Assembly (NCBI GenBank): GCA_017442865.1 | Contig: JAFRXK010000017.1 | Location: 1-64,000, forward strand | Direction of reading: 5' to 3' | Length of the DNA stretch: 64,000 nucleotides | DNA from: Lachnospiraceae bacterium | Lineage (GTDB): Bacteria > Bacillota > Clostridia > Lachnospirales > Lachnospiraceae | Part shown: one piece after another, positions 32,974 through 42,415 of the stretch | Layout: each line of letters starts with the position of its first letter | Numbering within the stretch: the first letter of the stretch is position 1 | The notes under the pieces: model-generated | Seen by the model: the letters and a program-made list of their open reading frames with translations, nothing else | The model's database searches: none | What the model was told of the DNA's origin: nothing | Program-made: the position numbers and the translations under genes

Positions 32974-33819
32974 ATGAAGAAAGTGAAAAATGAAAAAACA
33001 ATTAAAATAATAAGTTTTATCCTTGCAATTGTTGTTTCTGTCGGTTTTACGATTCTTTCGTATGTTTTCTGTATTTATTTGAGCCTTTTTCAGGCTAATT
33101 CAATAAAAAACAGCTTGTATGAAACGGATTATTATACGCATGCTTATGAACAGTTTTGTGAGGATGTAACGGATATTCTTATACCGATAGGAATTTCGTC
33201 GGATGAATTGGATAATATTGCTCATGAAGCAGATATGAAAACAGAAATCAATAAGTATGTTGAAGATTTTTACAATGGGACAGATACAGATAAAGTCAGA
33301 GATGCCGTAAAAGATGCTTTAGAGAAATATTATAAAAAAGAAGGTATTGAAGAAGATCGACATACAGCAAGTCTTACAAAAGAACTTCAAAAATATATTT
33401 CTGAGTCATATACTGAGAACGTCAGAAACAAATGGTTTAAATATTTAAAGAGAGCAAAAAACAGTCTTAGAAATAATATATTGACCACATATCTGCCTAT
33501 AACTGTTCTGACAGTTATAAGTATTACAGCTCTTTTCTTAGTTCAGAAATGGAGACATCGTGCTTACAGATACCTTATATACGCGAGTACTGTTGCAGTA
33601 ATACTGACTGCCGCCGGTCCAATTGCATTATATAAGAGTCAACTATACAAAAGATTGTCTATACAACCAAAGTATTTCTACGATTTTGCAATGTATCACA
33701 TTGAAAGTGCTATTAAAAATATGTTTGTTGTTTCATTAATGTGGGTATTTGCAATATTCATTTTTGCGATTTTAATAAAGTATAAAAAGAAGAAGCTACA
33801 TAATCTAAACATTATATAA
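32974..33819 (+). CDS. Four-TM membrane protein of the sortase module
   Basis: The 281-aa protein starts 1 bp after the sortase stop. It has one N-terminal membrane helix (residues 11-36), an extracytoplasmic helical domain rich in Lys/Glu/Tyr (around 40-160; DYYTHAYEQFCEDVTDILIP), then three C-terminal helices (around 168-188, 198-216, 245-268) and a basic tail. I do not recognise a catalytic motif. Tight spacing implies co-function with the sortase and its substrate, for example as a chaperone, assembly partner or signal receiver. A terminator follows at 33841. Confidence 0.75.
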   Translation: MKKVKNEKTIKIISFILAIVVSVGFTILSYVFCIYLSLFQANSIKNSLYETDYYTHAYEQFCEDVTDILIPIGISSDELDNIAHEADMKTEINKYVEDFYNGTDTDKVRDAVKDALEKYYKKEGIEEDRHTASLTKELQKYISESYTENVRNKWFKYLKRAKNSLRNNILTTYLPITVLTVISITALFLVQKWRHRAYRYLIYASTVAVILTAAGPIALYKSQLYKRLSIQPKYFYDFAMYHIESAIKNMFVVSLMWVFAIFIFAILIKYKKKKLHNLNII

Positions 33820-33840
33820 GACAAAAAGTTCACTCATAAA

Positions 33841-33887
33841 GCCTGCATATTACTGATGATTTGTTCAGATATAATATGCAGGTTTTA
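33841..33887 (+). terminator. Terminator of the surface-protein/sortase operon
   Basis: CCTGCATATTA at 33842-33852 pairs with TAATATGCAGG at 33872-33882, followed by TTTTA. Confidence 0.88.
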
Positions 33888-33969
33888 TGATTTAAGATAT
33901 AGACAAAAAATGATTTTGCATATATAGTATAAGATGTGTTTAAGATTTTCGCTATGTGAGGTAATAAAA

Positions 33970-35145
33970 ATGAAGAAATTGAATGGTACAGTTATTGTAA
34001 CCTACAGATGTAATGCCAGATGTACAATGTGTAACAGATACAAAGCGCCTTCAAAGCCTGAGGAGGAGATTACACTTGAGACTATAAAGAAGCTTCCTCC
34101 TATGTACTTTACGAACATTACGGGTGGTGAGCCGTTTATACGTACAGATTTAAAGGATATTGTACGTGAATTATATAAGAAGAGTGACAGAATTGTTATT
34201 TCTACAAATGGTTTCTTTACAGACAGAATAGTTGACCTTTGCAAAGAGTTTCCTAACATCGGTATTCGTATATCCATAGAGGGCCTTGAGGAGACAAACA
34301 ATGCAATCCGCGGACTGGATGACGGCTTCAACAGAGGTTATACTACATTGAAGAAGCTTGTAGATATGGGCATGAAGGATGTAGGCTTCGGAATGACTGT
34401 ACAGGATGCGAATGCAAAAGACCTCGTATCTTTGTATAAGCTTTCTGATGAGATGAATATGGAGTTTGCTACAGCATCATTACATAACAGCTTTTATTTT
34501 GTAGAGGCTAAGAATATTATTAAAGATCGTCTTATGGTAGGACAGCAGTTTGAAGACCTTGTTAATGAACTTCTTAAGTCTAAGAGCCCTAAGAAGTGGT
34601 TCAGAGCTTACTTTAACCATGGTCTTATCAATTATATATTTGGACAGAAGAGACTTCTTCCTTGTGATATGGCATTTGATACCTTCTTTATCGACCCATA
34701 TGGCGATGTTATGCCTTGTAACGGTACAAAGGATAAGGAGGTTATGGGCAACCTAAACGAGTGTGATACCTGGGAGGAGCTCTGGGAGAGCGCACAGGCA
34801 GAGGATGTGCGTAAAAAGGTTCGCTGCTGTGACCGTCAGTGCTGGATGATTGGCTCAGTATCACCTGCAATGCATAAGTATATCTGGGTACCTGTTTTAT
34901 GGGTTATCAAGCATAAGTTTTTATTCTTCTGGAAAAAGAAGAAGTACAGCATGTATGAGAATAAGATTGTCAGGGATTACAGGGACGGCAAGGTTACAAA
35001 GGAAGAGCTTGACAGGTGTTCAACCTGCGATATGAATGCAGTAATCAACGATGGTCTGTCAGATGCATCAAAGGAGCAGTTAAAGAATAAGACCGGAGAA
35101 GAGATTGTTGATGCAGATATCGCTGCACAGATGAATAACAAATAG
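33970..35145 (+). CDS. Radical SAM/SPASM domain protein
   Basis: ATG 33970 follows GAGGTAA; the frame opens at 33934. The 391-aa protein has the radical SAM cluster CNARCTMC in VTYRCNARCTMCNRY, followed by TNITGGEPFIRTDL. A SPASM region carries extra Cys (LPCDMAFDTFFIDPYGDVMP, CCDRQCWM, CSTCD) for auxiliary 4Fe-4S clusters. A hydrophobic basic stretch (WVPVLWVIKHKFLFFWKKKK) near residue 315 suggests membrane contact. SPASM enzymes act on peptides or carry out anaerobic maturations. No peptide precursor is evident next to it, and the promoter region separates it from the sortase operon. Substrate unknown. Confidence 0.9.
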   Translation: MKKLNGTVIVTYRCNARCTMCNRYKAPSKPEEEITLETIKKLPPMYFTNITGGEPFIRTDLKDIVRELYKKSDRIVISTNGFFTDRIVDLCKEFPNIGIRISIEGLEETNNAIRGLDDGFNRGYTTLKKLVDMGMKDVGFGMTVQDANAKDLVSLYKLSDEMNMEFATASLHNSFYFVEAKNIIKDRLMVGQQFEDLVNELLKSKSPKKWFRAYFNHGLINYIFGQKRLLPCDMAFDTFFIDPYGDVMPCNGTKDKEVMGNLNECDTWEELWESAQAEDVRKKVRCCDRQCWMIGSVSPAMHKYIWVPVLWVIKHKFLFFWKKKKYSMYENKIVRDYRDGKVTKEELDRCSTCDMNAVINDGLSDASKEQLKNKTGEEIVDADIAAQMNNK

Positions 35146-35183
35146 TATTTGATTTGTGGTAATATTATAAGAGGTGATATATT

Positions 35184-35726
35184 TTGAAAGCTGGAATTGG
35201 ATATGATGTTCACAGGCTTGTTGAGGGCAGAAAGCTTATACTGGGCGGCGTTGATATACCTTATGAGAAGGGCCTTTTAGGTCATTCGGATGCTGATGTG
35301 CTGCTCCATGCGATTATGGACGCACTTTTGGGTGCTGCAGGGCTTGGCGATATAGGCAGACATTTTCCGGACACAGATGACAGATACAAAGGGATATCCA
35401 GTCTGGAGCTTTTAAAGCATGTAGGAGAGCTGCTTGAAGAGAATTTATATGTTATTGGTAATATTGACGCTATAATCATTGCACAGCGTCCTAAGCTTGC
35501 CCCATATCGTGAGCAGATGGCTGAGAACATTGCCAATACTCTTGGTATTTCTGTTAGTCAGGTAAATATAAAGGCTACAACAGAGGAAGGGCTCGGATTT
35601 ACCGGAAGTGGCGAAGGAATCTCCTCACAGGCGATAGCATTTTTAGAGACTATCACCAATTATTCATATAATCCGCTGCAGGATGGCAGATGCGCCGGCT
35701 GCAATGGCTGTATCAGGCAGGATTAA
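35184..35726 (+). CDS. ispF: 2-C-methyl-D-erythritol 2,4-cyclodiphosphate synthase IspF
   Basis: The start is TTG 35184 ([20 protein letters not shown]) after AAGAGGTGA. Metal ligands are seen in YDVHRL and [14 protein letters not shown], and the active-site lid and product region in [16 protein letters not shown]. It closes CDP-ME-2-phosphate to MEcPP in the MEP pathway. The protein is 180 aa, about 20 more than usual. The extra tail ([18 protein letters not shown]) has a CxxCxxC cluster not typical of IspF and may bind metal. ispF next to cysS is common in Firmicutes. Confidence 0.95.
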   Translation: MKAGIGYDVHRLVEGRKLILGGVDIPYEKGLLGHSDADVLLHAIMDALLGAAGLGDIGRHFPDTDDRYKGISSLELLKHVGELLEENLYVIGNIDAIIIAQRPKLAPYREQMAENIANTLGISVSQVNIKATTEEGLGFTGSGEGISSQAIAFLETITNYSYNPLQDGRCAGCNGCIRQD

Positions 35727-35785
35727 AATTGCTATTTGTCTTGACAAATATTATATATTTGAATAAACTGTATTATAGAATATAT

Positions 35786-36017
35786 GAAAAATGCAATGAA
35801 CGGAAAGAGTAGGGTCTGAAGGATTATCAGAGAGAGACTGCCATTGGCTGAAAGCAGTTTTTAATCGGACATTTCCGAAGTGCGTCCGCAAGCAGGCATG
35901 GTGAATTAAAGTAGCCATGCACGTTACCTGCGTTAAAGGCTTGAGTGAGGTTTATACCTTAATTAGAGTGGAACCACGGACTTTTAGCTTCGTCTCTTTC
36001 GGAGATGGAGCTTTTTT
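35786..36017 (+). promoter_or_regulatory. Cys T-box riboswitch of the cysS operon
   Basis: The leader shows T-box hallmarks: a stem I region with AGAGAGACTGCC and GCTGAAAGCAG, then the T-box AGAGTGGAACCACGG at 35965-35979. TGC at 35881-35883 is a fitting Cys specifier codon. The bulge reads TGGA, complementary to the UCCA end of tRNA-Cys (discriminator U), which agrees with cysS control. Uncharged tRNA-Cys should favour the antiterminator. Confidence 0.9.
35986..36017 (+). terminator. Regulated terminator of the Cys T-box
   Basis: AGCTTCGTCTC pairs with GGAGATGGAGCT through two wobble pairs and is followed by TTTTTT (36012-36017). Confidence 0.88.
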
Positions 36018-36138
36018 GTCGCATAGGAATGTCCTATGCGATAAAAAAGCACTCCGTGCAGAATCGCGCTGCGGCGGAGTGGAGAAATGTCGATAAATCG
36101 ACCCGCCGCAGGCGGAGAATCTCGCAAAGCGAGATTCT
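36010..36138. repeat. Palindromic element inserted between T-box terminator and cysS
   Basis: Three perfect or nearly perfect hairpins follow each other. A 19-bp stem spans 36010-36048 (core TCGCATAGGA-ATG-TCCTATGCGA). CTGCGGCGG pairs with CCGCCGCAG (36070-36111), with an inner TCGATAAATCGA. AGAATCTCGC-AAA-GCGAGATTCT lies at 36116-36138. The first stem uses the terminator's T-run as its left arm. The CTGCGGCG core recurs at 49619-49664. No coding frame is present. Confidence 0.7.
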
Positions 36139-36214
36139 ATCTTGTGTTTGTTGGCATTAACGTTAATATAAACCAGCAGTTAATTTATTCATGTTGAATT
36201 TGGAGGAAGTATGT

Positions 36215-37624
36215 ATGAAAATTTATAACACGCTATCAAAAAGCAAGCAGGAGTTTGTGCCATTGGAAGAAGGAAAGGTAAAGATGTATGTCTGCGGACC
36301 TACAGTCTACAACTATATTCACATTGGAAATGCACGTCCAATGATAGTTTTTGATACAGTAAGAAGGTATTTTGAGTATAAAGGCTATGATGTCAACTTT
36401 GTATCCAATTTTACTGATGTTGACGACAAGATTATAAAGAAGGCGATAGAAGAGGGCGTTGACGCTTCTGTAATTTCACAGAGATATATCGAGGAGTGCA
36501 AGAAGGATATGGAGGGCATGAATGTTAAGCCTGCCACAAAGCATCCTCTGGCAACTGAGGAAATCGGCGGTATGCTTGATATGATTTCAACGCTTATAGA
36601 CAAAGGCTACGCTTATGCCGCTGAAGATGGAACGGTATATTTCAGAACAAGAATGTTCAAGGATTACGGAAAGCTTTCACACAAAAACATTGACGATTTG
36701 CAGGCCGGACACAGAGAGATTAAGGTGACAGGTGAAGGCGGCAAGGAGGATGAGCTTGATTTTGTGCTTTGGAAGCCTAAGAAGGACGGTGAGCCTTACT
36801 GGGAGTCACCATGGTGCCAGGGCAGACCGGGCTGGCATATAGAGTGCTCGGTGATGTCAAAGAGGTATCTTGGTGATGAAATAGATATACATGCCGGCGG
36901 TGAGGACCTTATATTCCCTCATCATGAAAATGAAATTGCGCAGAGTGAGGCTGCTAACGGCAAACCATTTTCAAAGTACTGGATGCACAATGCATTTTTA
37001 AATATTGACAACAAAAAGATGTCAAAATCACTCGGTAATTTCTTTACTGTAAGGGAAATCAGTGAAAAATATGACCTTCAGGTGCTCAGATTCTTTATGT
37101 TAAGCGCACATTACAGAAGTCCGCTTAATTTCAGCGCAGAGCTTATGGAGGCTTCAAAGAATGGTCTTGAAAGAATACTGAATGCTGTTGAAAAGCTCAG
37201 AGATTTCAAGGATAAAGTAGTTGATAAGGAGCTTTCTCAGGATGAGAGCGCAAAGCTTTCAGAGATAAAGGAGCTTGTAAAGAAGTTTGAGGACGCAATG
37301 GAGGATGACTTCAACACTGCAGATGCAATTTCAGCAGTTTTTGAGATGGTGAAAATAACAAATTCAACTGTGGATGAAAATTCAAGCCTTGGATTTATTA
37401 ATGAAGCACTTGATACAATCGTAAAGCTTACCGACGTTCTTGGTATTATTACAGACAAGAAGGAAGAGATCCTTGATTCAGAGATTGAAGCGCTAATTGA
37501 GCAGAGACAGCAGGCAAGAAAGGAAAAGAATTTTGCGCTTGCGGACAAAATCAGGGACGAGCTTTTAGAAAAGGGTATAGTGCTTAAGGATACAAGAGAA
37601 GGTGTAAAATGGGCAAAAGCATAG
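36215..37624 (+). CDS. cysS: Cysteinyl-tRNA synthetase
   Basis: ATG 36215 ([14 protein letters not shown]) follows GGAGGAAGTATGT; the frame opens at 36191 before that RBS. The 469-aa class I synthetase has the zinc Cys in [18 protein letters not shown] (HIGN for HIGH), [32 protein letters not shown] and the KMSKSLGN loop. It charges tRNA-Cys and is controlled by the T-box upstream. It overlaps mrnC by 16 bp. Confidence 0.97.
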   Translation: MKIYNTLSKSKQEFVPLEEGKVKMYVCGPTVYNYIHIGNARPMIVFDTVRRYFEYKGYDVNFVSNFTDVDDKIIKKAIEEGVDASVISQRYIEECKKDMEGMNVKPATKHPLATEEIGGMLDMISTLIDKGYAYAAEDGTVYFRTRMFKDYGKLSHKNIDDLQAGHREIKVTGEGGKEDELDFVLWKPKKDGEPYWESPWCQGRPGWHIECSVMSKRYLGDEIDIHAGGEDLIFPHHENEIAQSEAANGKPFSKYWMHNAFLNIDNKKMSKSLGNFFTVREISEKYDLQVLRFFMLSAHYRSPLNFSAELMEASKNGLERILNAVEKLRDFKDKVVDKELSQDESAKLSEIKELVKKFEDAMEDDFNTADAISAVFEMVKITNSTVDENSSLGFINEALDTIVKLTDVLGIITDKKEEILDSEIEALIEQRQQARKEKNFALADKIRDELLEKGIVLKDTREGVKWAKA

Positions 37625-38061
37625 ACAGTGGTTTTCTGCTTTCTGTTGAAGAAGATTTGGGCTTTGACAGGCTTGATATAAGGTCTTTTTCACCACTTAG
37701 CTTTGCATTTATAGGCGACGCAGTGTTCTCTGCGCTTATAAGGTCTTATGTGCTTTCAAAGGGCAATCGCGCGGCAAATACGCTGCATGCGATGTCCAGC
37801 AGGTATGTTAAGGCTACGGCACAGTCGCTCATGGCACAATATATATTTGACAGCTTGAGCGAGGATGAGGCCGATATATACAAAAGGGGCAAGAACGCCC
37901 ATATAAACAGCCACACCAGAAACGCCTCGCTTTATGAATACAAATGTGCAACCGGACTTGAGGCTTTGTTCGGATATCTTTATCTTTCGGGCAGAAACAG
38001 CAGAATCCTTGAGCTTCTGCATATGTGCATAGAGTGTATAGAGAATAAGGATAACAAATAA
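37609..38061 (+). CDS. mrnC: Mini-ribonuclease 3
   Basis: The 150-aa protein is a bare RNase III catalytic domain without a dsRNA-binding domain. Its signature is [20 protein letters not shown] (here [17 protein letters not shown]), with [14 protein letters not shown] carrying the second catalytic carboxylate. Mini-III matures the ends of 23S rRNA in Bacillus. The gene overlaps cysS and is followed by rlmB, the same order as cysS-yazC-yacO in Bacillus. Confidence 0.95.
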   Translation: MGKSIDSGFLLSVEEDLGFDRLDIRSFSPLSFAFIGDAVFSALIRSYVLSKGNRAANTLHAMSSRYVKATAQSLMAQYIFDSLSEDEADIYKRGKNAHINSHTRNASLYEYKCATGLEALFGYLYLSGRNSRILELLHMCIECIENKDNK

Positions 38062-38078
38062 TTTAATGGAGAAAACAT

Positions 38079-38825
38079 ATGAGATATGAAGAATTGACCA
38101 TAGAAGGACGTAATGCGGTCTTAGAGGCGTTTAGAGCGGGCAAGACGATAGATAAGCTGTTTATACTTGACGGATGTCAGGACGGACCTGTTAAGAGCAT
38201 TTTAAGGGAAGCCAAGAAATATGACACAATTATAAACTTCGTGAAAAAGGAAAGACTTGACCAGCTTTCACAGACAGGAAAGCATCAGGGCGTAATTGCA
38301 TTTGCGGCAGCATACGAATATGCAGAGCTTGAGGATGTGCTTGAACTTGCCAAAGAAAAGGGAGAGGCACCGTTTCTGTTTATCCTGGATGGTATAGAAG
38401 ACCCGCATAATCTCGGAGCAATTATTCGAACAGCCAACCTTGCAGGAGCACATGGAGTTATTATTCCTAAAAGACGCGCTTCAGGTTTAACTGCAACCGT
38501 TGCGAAGGCATCTGCGGGCGCAATAAATTATACGCCGGTTGTAAAGGTGGGCAATATTTCAAACACCATAGAAGAGTTGAAGGAAAAGGGCTTATGGTTT
38601 GTCTGTGCGGATATGGGCGGACAGACTATGTACGAATTAAACCTGACAGGTCCTATAGGACTTGTGGTTGGTAATGAGGGCAGCGGCGTAAGCAGGCTTG
38701 TAAAGGAAAAATGCGATATGACAGCATCTATTCCTATGAAGGGCGACATAGATTCGCTTAATGCATCAGTAGCCTGCGGAGTACTTGCTTATGAAATTGT
38801 AAGGCAGAGGATTAACATGAAATAA
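38079..38825 (+). CDS. rlmB: 23S rRNA 2'-O-ribose methyltransferase RlmB (TrmH family)
   Basis: The 248-aa SPOUT methyltransferase has an N-terminal substrate-binding domain (IEGRNAVLEAFRAGKTIDKL). The knot motifs are LDGIEDPHNLGAIIRTANLA, LVVGNEGSGVSRLV and IPMKGDIDSLNASVACGVLA. It methylates G2251 (E. coli numbering) or an equivalent nucleotide. It is 17 bp after mrnC, with TGGAG before the ATG. Confidence 0.95.
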   Translation: MRYEELTIEGRNAVLEAFRAGKTIDKLFILDGCQDGPVKSILREAKKYDTIINFVKKERLDQLSQTGKHQGVIAFAAAYEYAELEDVLELAKEKGEAPFLFILDGIEDPHNLGAIIRTANLAGAHGVIIPKRRASGLTATVAKASAGAINYTPVVKVGNISNTIEELKEKGLWFVCADMGGQTMYELNLTGPIGLVVGNEGSGVSRLVKEKCDMTASIPMKGDIDSLNASVACGVLAYEIVRQRINMK

Positions 38826-38882
38826 TGCTATTCTTTAAATGATTTTTGAACAATATTTTTGATGCATGCGGGGTAGTACATT

Positions 38883-39401
38883 TTGAAGGAATATTTACTT
38901 GTAGACGGATATAATATCATATTTGCATGGGACGAGCTAAAAAAGCTTGCCGCTGATAATATGGATGCTGCCAGAGGCAGGCTTCAGGATATATTGTCAA
39001 ATTATCAGGGCTATAGAAAATGTGCAGTTATCCTTGTGTTTGACGGCTATAAATCCAAAGGCAATACCGGCAGTGTAACAAAATATCATAATATTTATGT
39101 CGTTTACACTAAAGAAGCGGTTACCGCCGATCAGTATATTGAAAAGATAACCGGCGAATATGCAAAGGATTGCTCCGTAAGGGTTGCAACCTCTGACAAG
39201 CTGGAGCAGATTATAGTTCTTGGAGAGGGCGCAACAAGGCTTTCCGCAAGAGAACTGCTTAAAGAAGTAAAAGAGCAGGAACACCATATAAGACATACAT
39301 ATATAGAAAAGCCTGTTTCGGGCAGAAATCGTCTCATAGACAATCTTACGCCTGAGATGGCTGAATATATGGAGAAGCTGAGGCTTACGGAGACAGATTA
39401 A
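38883..39401 (+). CDS. NYN-domain endoribonuclease, YacP/Rae1 type
   Basis: The start is TTG 38883 (MKEYLLVDGYNIIFAWDELK). The 172-aa PIN-like NYN protein shows the acidic residues of the active site in LLVDGYNIIF, LVFDGYK, TADQYIEKI and RVATSDKLEQ. In Bacillus the homologue YacP (Rae1) cleaves mRNA in the ribosomal A site. It is the fourth gene of the conserved cysS-mrnC-rlmB-yacP operon and about 57 bp after rlmB. Confidence 0.92.
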   Translation: MKEYLLVDGYNIIFAWDELKKLAADNMDAARGRLQDILSNYQGYRKCAVILVFDGYKSKGNTGSVTKYHNIYVVYTKEAVTADQYIEKITGEYAKDCSVRVATSDKLEQIIVLGEGATRLSARELLKEVKEQEHHIRHTYIEKPVSGRNRLIDNLTPEMAEYMEKLRLTETD

Positions 39402-39443
39402 ACAGACATAGTATATATAGTATATGTTGTGTGACGAAAAGAA

Positions 39444-39493
39444 AGGGCGCCGTAACATAAATCAAAAGCAATTGATTTATGTTACGGCGCCCT
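39444..39493 (-). terminator. 22-bp perfect hairpin terminator directly after tRNA-Thr
   Basis: Arms at 39444-39465 and 39472-39493 are exact reverse complements with a 6-base loop. Read leftward, the hairpin starts two bases after the tRNA end and is followed by TTTCTTTTC, so it serves the minus strand. The stem is unusually long and GC-capped (AGGGCGCC). Confidence 0.85.
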
Positions 39494-39494
39494 A

Positions 39495-39567
39495 AGCTGA
39501 CGAGCGGACTTGAACCGCCGACCTCTTCATTACCAATGAAGTGCGCTACCGCCTGTGCCACGTCAGC
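39495..39567 (-). tRNA. tRNA-Thr (anticodon GGT)
   Basis: A 73-nt cloverleaf on the minus strand. GCTGACG pairs with CGTCAGC, the anticodon stem CTTCA/TGAAG holds loop TTGGTAA, and the T-loop is TTCAAGT. The D-stem has one A-C mismatch and the discriminator is U. CCA is not encoded. Confidence 0.93.
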
Positions 39568-39596
39568 ATTGTGCGGCGAATTACTCACCGTGATTT

Positions 39597-39625
39597 ATAA
39601 TACTATATATAAATACAAAAGTCAA
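39597..39625 (-). promoter_or_regulatory. Promoter of tRNA-Thr
   Basis: On the minus strand, TTGACT (39620-39625) and TATTAT (39597-39602) are separated by 17 bp, about 30 bp before the tRNA. Confidence 0.75.
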
Positions 39626-39644
39626 TAAAAAAAATTAATCAGTA

Positions 39645-40340
39645 TTAATCACTTCTTCGACCATTTGCCAATATTATAAATCTTAAAAGCTGTGTAAGCG
39701 ATACCGCTAAAGCTGCCACATATGTCATGGCGGCAGCGGAAAGGACCTTTTTTGCACCCTTTAACTCATCAGTATCAAGAATATTGAAGCTTTCGAGTGA
39801 TTTAAGAGCACGGCTGCTTGCATTAAACTCTGTCGGCAAAGTCACCAGCTGAAAGAAAGCACAGAGAGCAAAACCGATAATTCCGATATTGACAAGGTGA
39901 GTTCCGATAGTTCCGGAAATAAGAAATCCTATAATAATCAGCGGAACAGAAAGTCTTGAAGCAAAATTTGTAACAGGAATAATTGCAGAGCGTACCTTTA
40001 TCGGAAGATAGCCGTTTGCATGCTGTATGGCATGACCGGCCTCATGTGCCGCAACGCCTATCGCTGCTGTAGAGTTTGAACCATATACGCTGCTTGAAAG
40101 ACGAATAACATTTGCCGCCGGATCGTAATGGTCGGTAAGATTACCGGAAATACGCTCTATTGGAATGTTACTGAGTCCGTTGTAATCAAGCACATATCTT
40201 GCAGCATCATACCCGGTCAGATTACGCTTCGAAGCAATCTTCGAATACTTCTTAAAGGTAGAACTGACTCTTGCACTTGCAACAAGAGAAAAAATAACTG
40301 CAGGTATAACTAATACAATATAAGTAATATCAATATACAT
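39645..40340 (-). CDS. Zinc membrane metallopeptidase, YugP family
   Basis: The 231-aa integral membrane protein has an N-terminal helix (YIVLVIPAVIFSLVASARV), the zinc site HEAGHAIQH near residue 98 and three further helices. Family phrases include LSGNLTDHYDP (here ISGNLTDHYDP), VIRLSSSVYGSNSTAAIGVA and FQLVTLPTEFNASSRAL with LEA-like glutamate downstream. The substrate is unknown. It stands alone, minus strand, between tRNA-Thr and the divergent glnS. Confidence 0.93.
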   Translation of the reverse strand: MYIDITYIVLVIPAVIFSLVASARVSSTFKKYSKIASKRNLTGYDAARYVLDYNGLSNIPIERISGNLTDHYDPAANVIRLSSSVYGSNSTAAIGVAAHEAGHAIQHANGYLPIKVRSAIIPVTNFASRLSVPLIIIGFLISGTIGTHLVNIGIIGFALCAFFQLVTLPTEFNASSRALKSLESFNILDTDELKGAKKVLSAAAMTYVAALAVSLTQLLRFIILANGRRSD

Positions 40341-40604
40341 TTAATCAACTCCTATATTATAAAATTGAGCTTATGCCCATCCAGCTTAAACCATTATGTA
40401 TAAAACAGTCCGGATAGTTATATAATAGTATATTTTTTGCCGGAGAACAATAATATTATTACTAATAATTTATAAAAATCAATAATTTTTTTGGGATATG
40501 TACAAGTAAAAAGATAAACTTATAAAAATATTGTTTAAAAATATTTATTGGTGTGTTATTATATATAAATAGTATTAATTTGAACAACCATTGCGGAGGT
40601 TAAT

Positions 40605-42296
40605 ATGGATACAGAGAACAAAATTGTTAAAGAAGAAGTTGAAAGCAAAAATTTTATCGAGCAGATTATCGAAAAGGATTTACAGGAAGGATATTATGAC
40701 CATGTTCAGACAAGATTTCCGCCTGAACCGAACGGATACCTTCATATCGGACATGCAAAGGCAATTCTGTTAAATTACGGACTTGCACAGAAATATAACG
40801 GTAAGTTTAATTTAAGATTTGATGATACAAACCCAACAAAAGAAAAGATAGAATTTGTTGAGTCAATCAAGCAGGATGTAAAGTGGCTTGGTGCTGATTA
40901 TGAGGACAGACTTTTCTTTGCGTCTGATTATTTTGAGCAGATGTATGAGTGTGCTGTGAAGCTTATAAAGAAGGGTAAGGCTTTTGTATGTGACCTTACA
41001 GCTGATGAGATAAAGGATTACCGTGGTACGCTTACGGAGCCGGGAAAGGAAAGTCCTTACAGGAACAGAAGCATTGAGGAGAACCTTGAGCTTTTTGAGA
41101 ACATGAAGAACGGTATGTACAAGGATGGAGAAAAGGTTCTGCGTGCAAAGATTGATATGGCATCGCCAAACATCAACATGAGAGACCCTATTATTTACCG
41201 CGTGGCACATATGACTCATCATAATACAGGCGACAAGTGGTGCATTTATCCTATGTATGATTTTGCGCATCCTATTGAGGATGCTATTGAGCATGTAACA
41301 CATTCTATCTGTACGCTTGAATTTGAGGACCACAGACCGCTTTATGACTGGGTCGTAAGAGAGTGTGAATTTGAGATGCCTCCAAAGCAGATTGAATTTG
41401 CAAAGCTTTATTTAAGAAATATTGTAACAGGCAAAAGATATATTAAAAAGCTTGTCGAGACAGGCATAGTTGACGGCTGGGATGACCCGAGACTTGTATC
41501 TATAAGCGGTCTTAGAAGAAGAGGGTATACGCCGGAAGCAATAAAGATGTTTGTTGAGCTTGCAGGCGTATCAAAGAGCAACAGTGCATGTGATTATGCA
41601 ATGCTTGAATACTGTATAAGAGAGGATTTGAAGCTTAAGAAGCCGAGAGTTATGGCTGTAATAAATCCTTTAAAGCTTGTTATTGACAATTATCCTGATG
41701 ACCAGGTTGAATACATGGACGTTGACAACAACCTTGAAAATCCAGAGCTTGGCACAAGGAAGGTGCCTTTCTGCAGGGAATTATATATTGAGCAGGAGGA
41801 TTTCATGGAGGTGCCTGTTAAGAAGTATTTCAGACTTTTCCCTGGCAACGAGGTTCGTCTTATGAATGCATATTTTGTTACATGTACAGATGTTGTGAAG
41901 GACGAAGCCGGCAACGTTATAGAGGTCCACTGCACTTATGATCCTGAGACCAGAAGCGGCAGCGGTTTTAGCGCCCGCAAGGTTAAGGGAACAATCCACT
42001 GGGTATCGGCAAGACATGCACTGGATGCCACAGCATACCTTTTTGAAAATCTTATTGATGAGGAAAAGGGTGTGTATAATGAAGAGACAGGAGAAATCAA
42101 TCTTAATCCAAATTCAAAGAAGGTTATAGAGTGCAAGGTTGAGCCTTCACTTGCCGATGCAAAAGCCTTTGACAGCTTCCAGTTTGTAAGAAATGGTTAC
42201 TTCTGTGTGGATTATAAGGATTCAACGCCTGAGCATCTTGTATTCAACAGAACAGTTTCGATGAAGAGTTCATTTAAGCTTCCTGTTCAGAATTAA
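40605..42296 (+). CDS. glnS: Glutaminyl-tRNA synthetase
   Basis: The 563-aa class I synthetase begins the catalytic core with [18 protein letters not shown] and continues with [20 protein letters not shown] and [20 protein letters not shown]. It has a KMSKS-like AGVSKSN and a C-terminal anticodon-binding beta barrel ([20 protein letters not shown]). It charges tRNA-Gln directly. Most Firmicutes instead amidate Glu-tRNA-Gln through GatCAB, but GlnRS is found in Lachnospiraceae and some other gut Clostridia, presumably by ancient transfer. GCGGAGG precedes the ATG. Confidence 0.96.
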   Translation: MDTENKIVKEEVESKNFIEQIIEKDLQEGYYDHVQTRFPPEPNGYLHIGHAKAILLNYGLAQKYNGKFNLRFDDTNPTKEKIEFVESIKQDVKWLGADYEDRLFFASDYFEQMYECAVKLIKKGKAFVCDLTADEIKDYRGTLTEPGKESPYRNRSIEENLELFENMKNGMYKDGEKVLRAKIDMASPNINMRDPIIYRVAHMTHHNTGDKWCIYPMYDFAHPIEDAIEHVTHSICTLEFEDHRPLYDWVVRECEFEMPPKQIEFAKLYLRNIVTGKRYIKKLVETGIVDGWDDPRLVSISGLRRRGYTPEAIKMFVELAGVSKSNSACDYAMLEYCIREDLKLKKPRVMAVINPLKLVIDNYPDDQVEYMDVDNNLENPELGTRKVPFCRELYIEQEDFMEVPVKKYFRLFPGNEVRLMNAYFVTCTDVVKDEAGNVIEVHCTYDPETRSGSGFSARKVKGTIHWVSARHALDATAYLFENLIDEEKGVYNEETGEINLNPNSKKVIECKVEPSLADAKAFDSFQFVRNGYFCVDYKDSTPEHLVFNRTVSMKSSFKLPVQN

Positions 42297-42312
42297 TTTA
42301 ATTAAAATTTTT

Positions 42313-42350
42313 AAAGCGGAGACCGGTAATAACCCAATCTCCGCTTTATA
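42313..42350. terminator. Bidirectional terminator between glnS and spo0A
   Basis: AAAGCGGAGA at 42313-42322 pairs with TCTCCGCTTT at 42338-42347, A-rich on the left and T-rich on the right, between convergent genes. Confidence 0.88.
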
Positions 42351-42415
42351 ATTAACGCTGCTTTCATAAAAGTATCACAATTATATATTGATGCTGCAGT
42401 ACCTGTTTTATGTAC

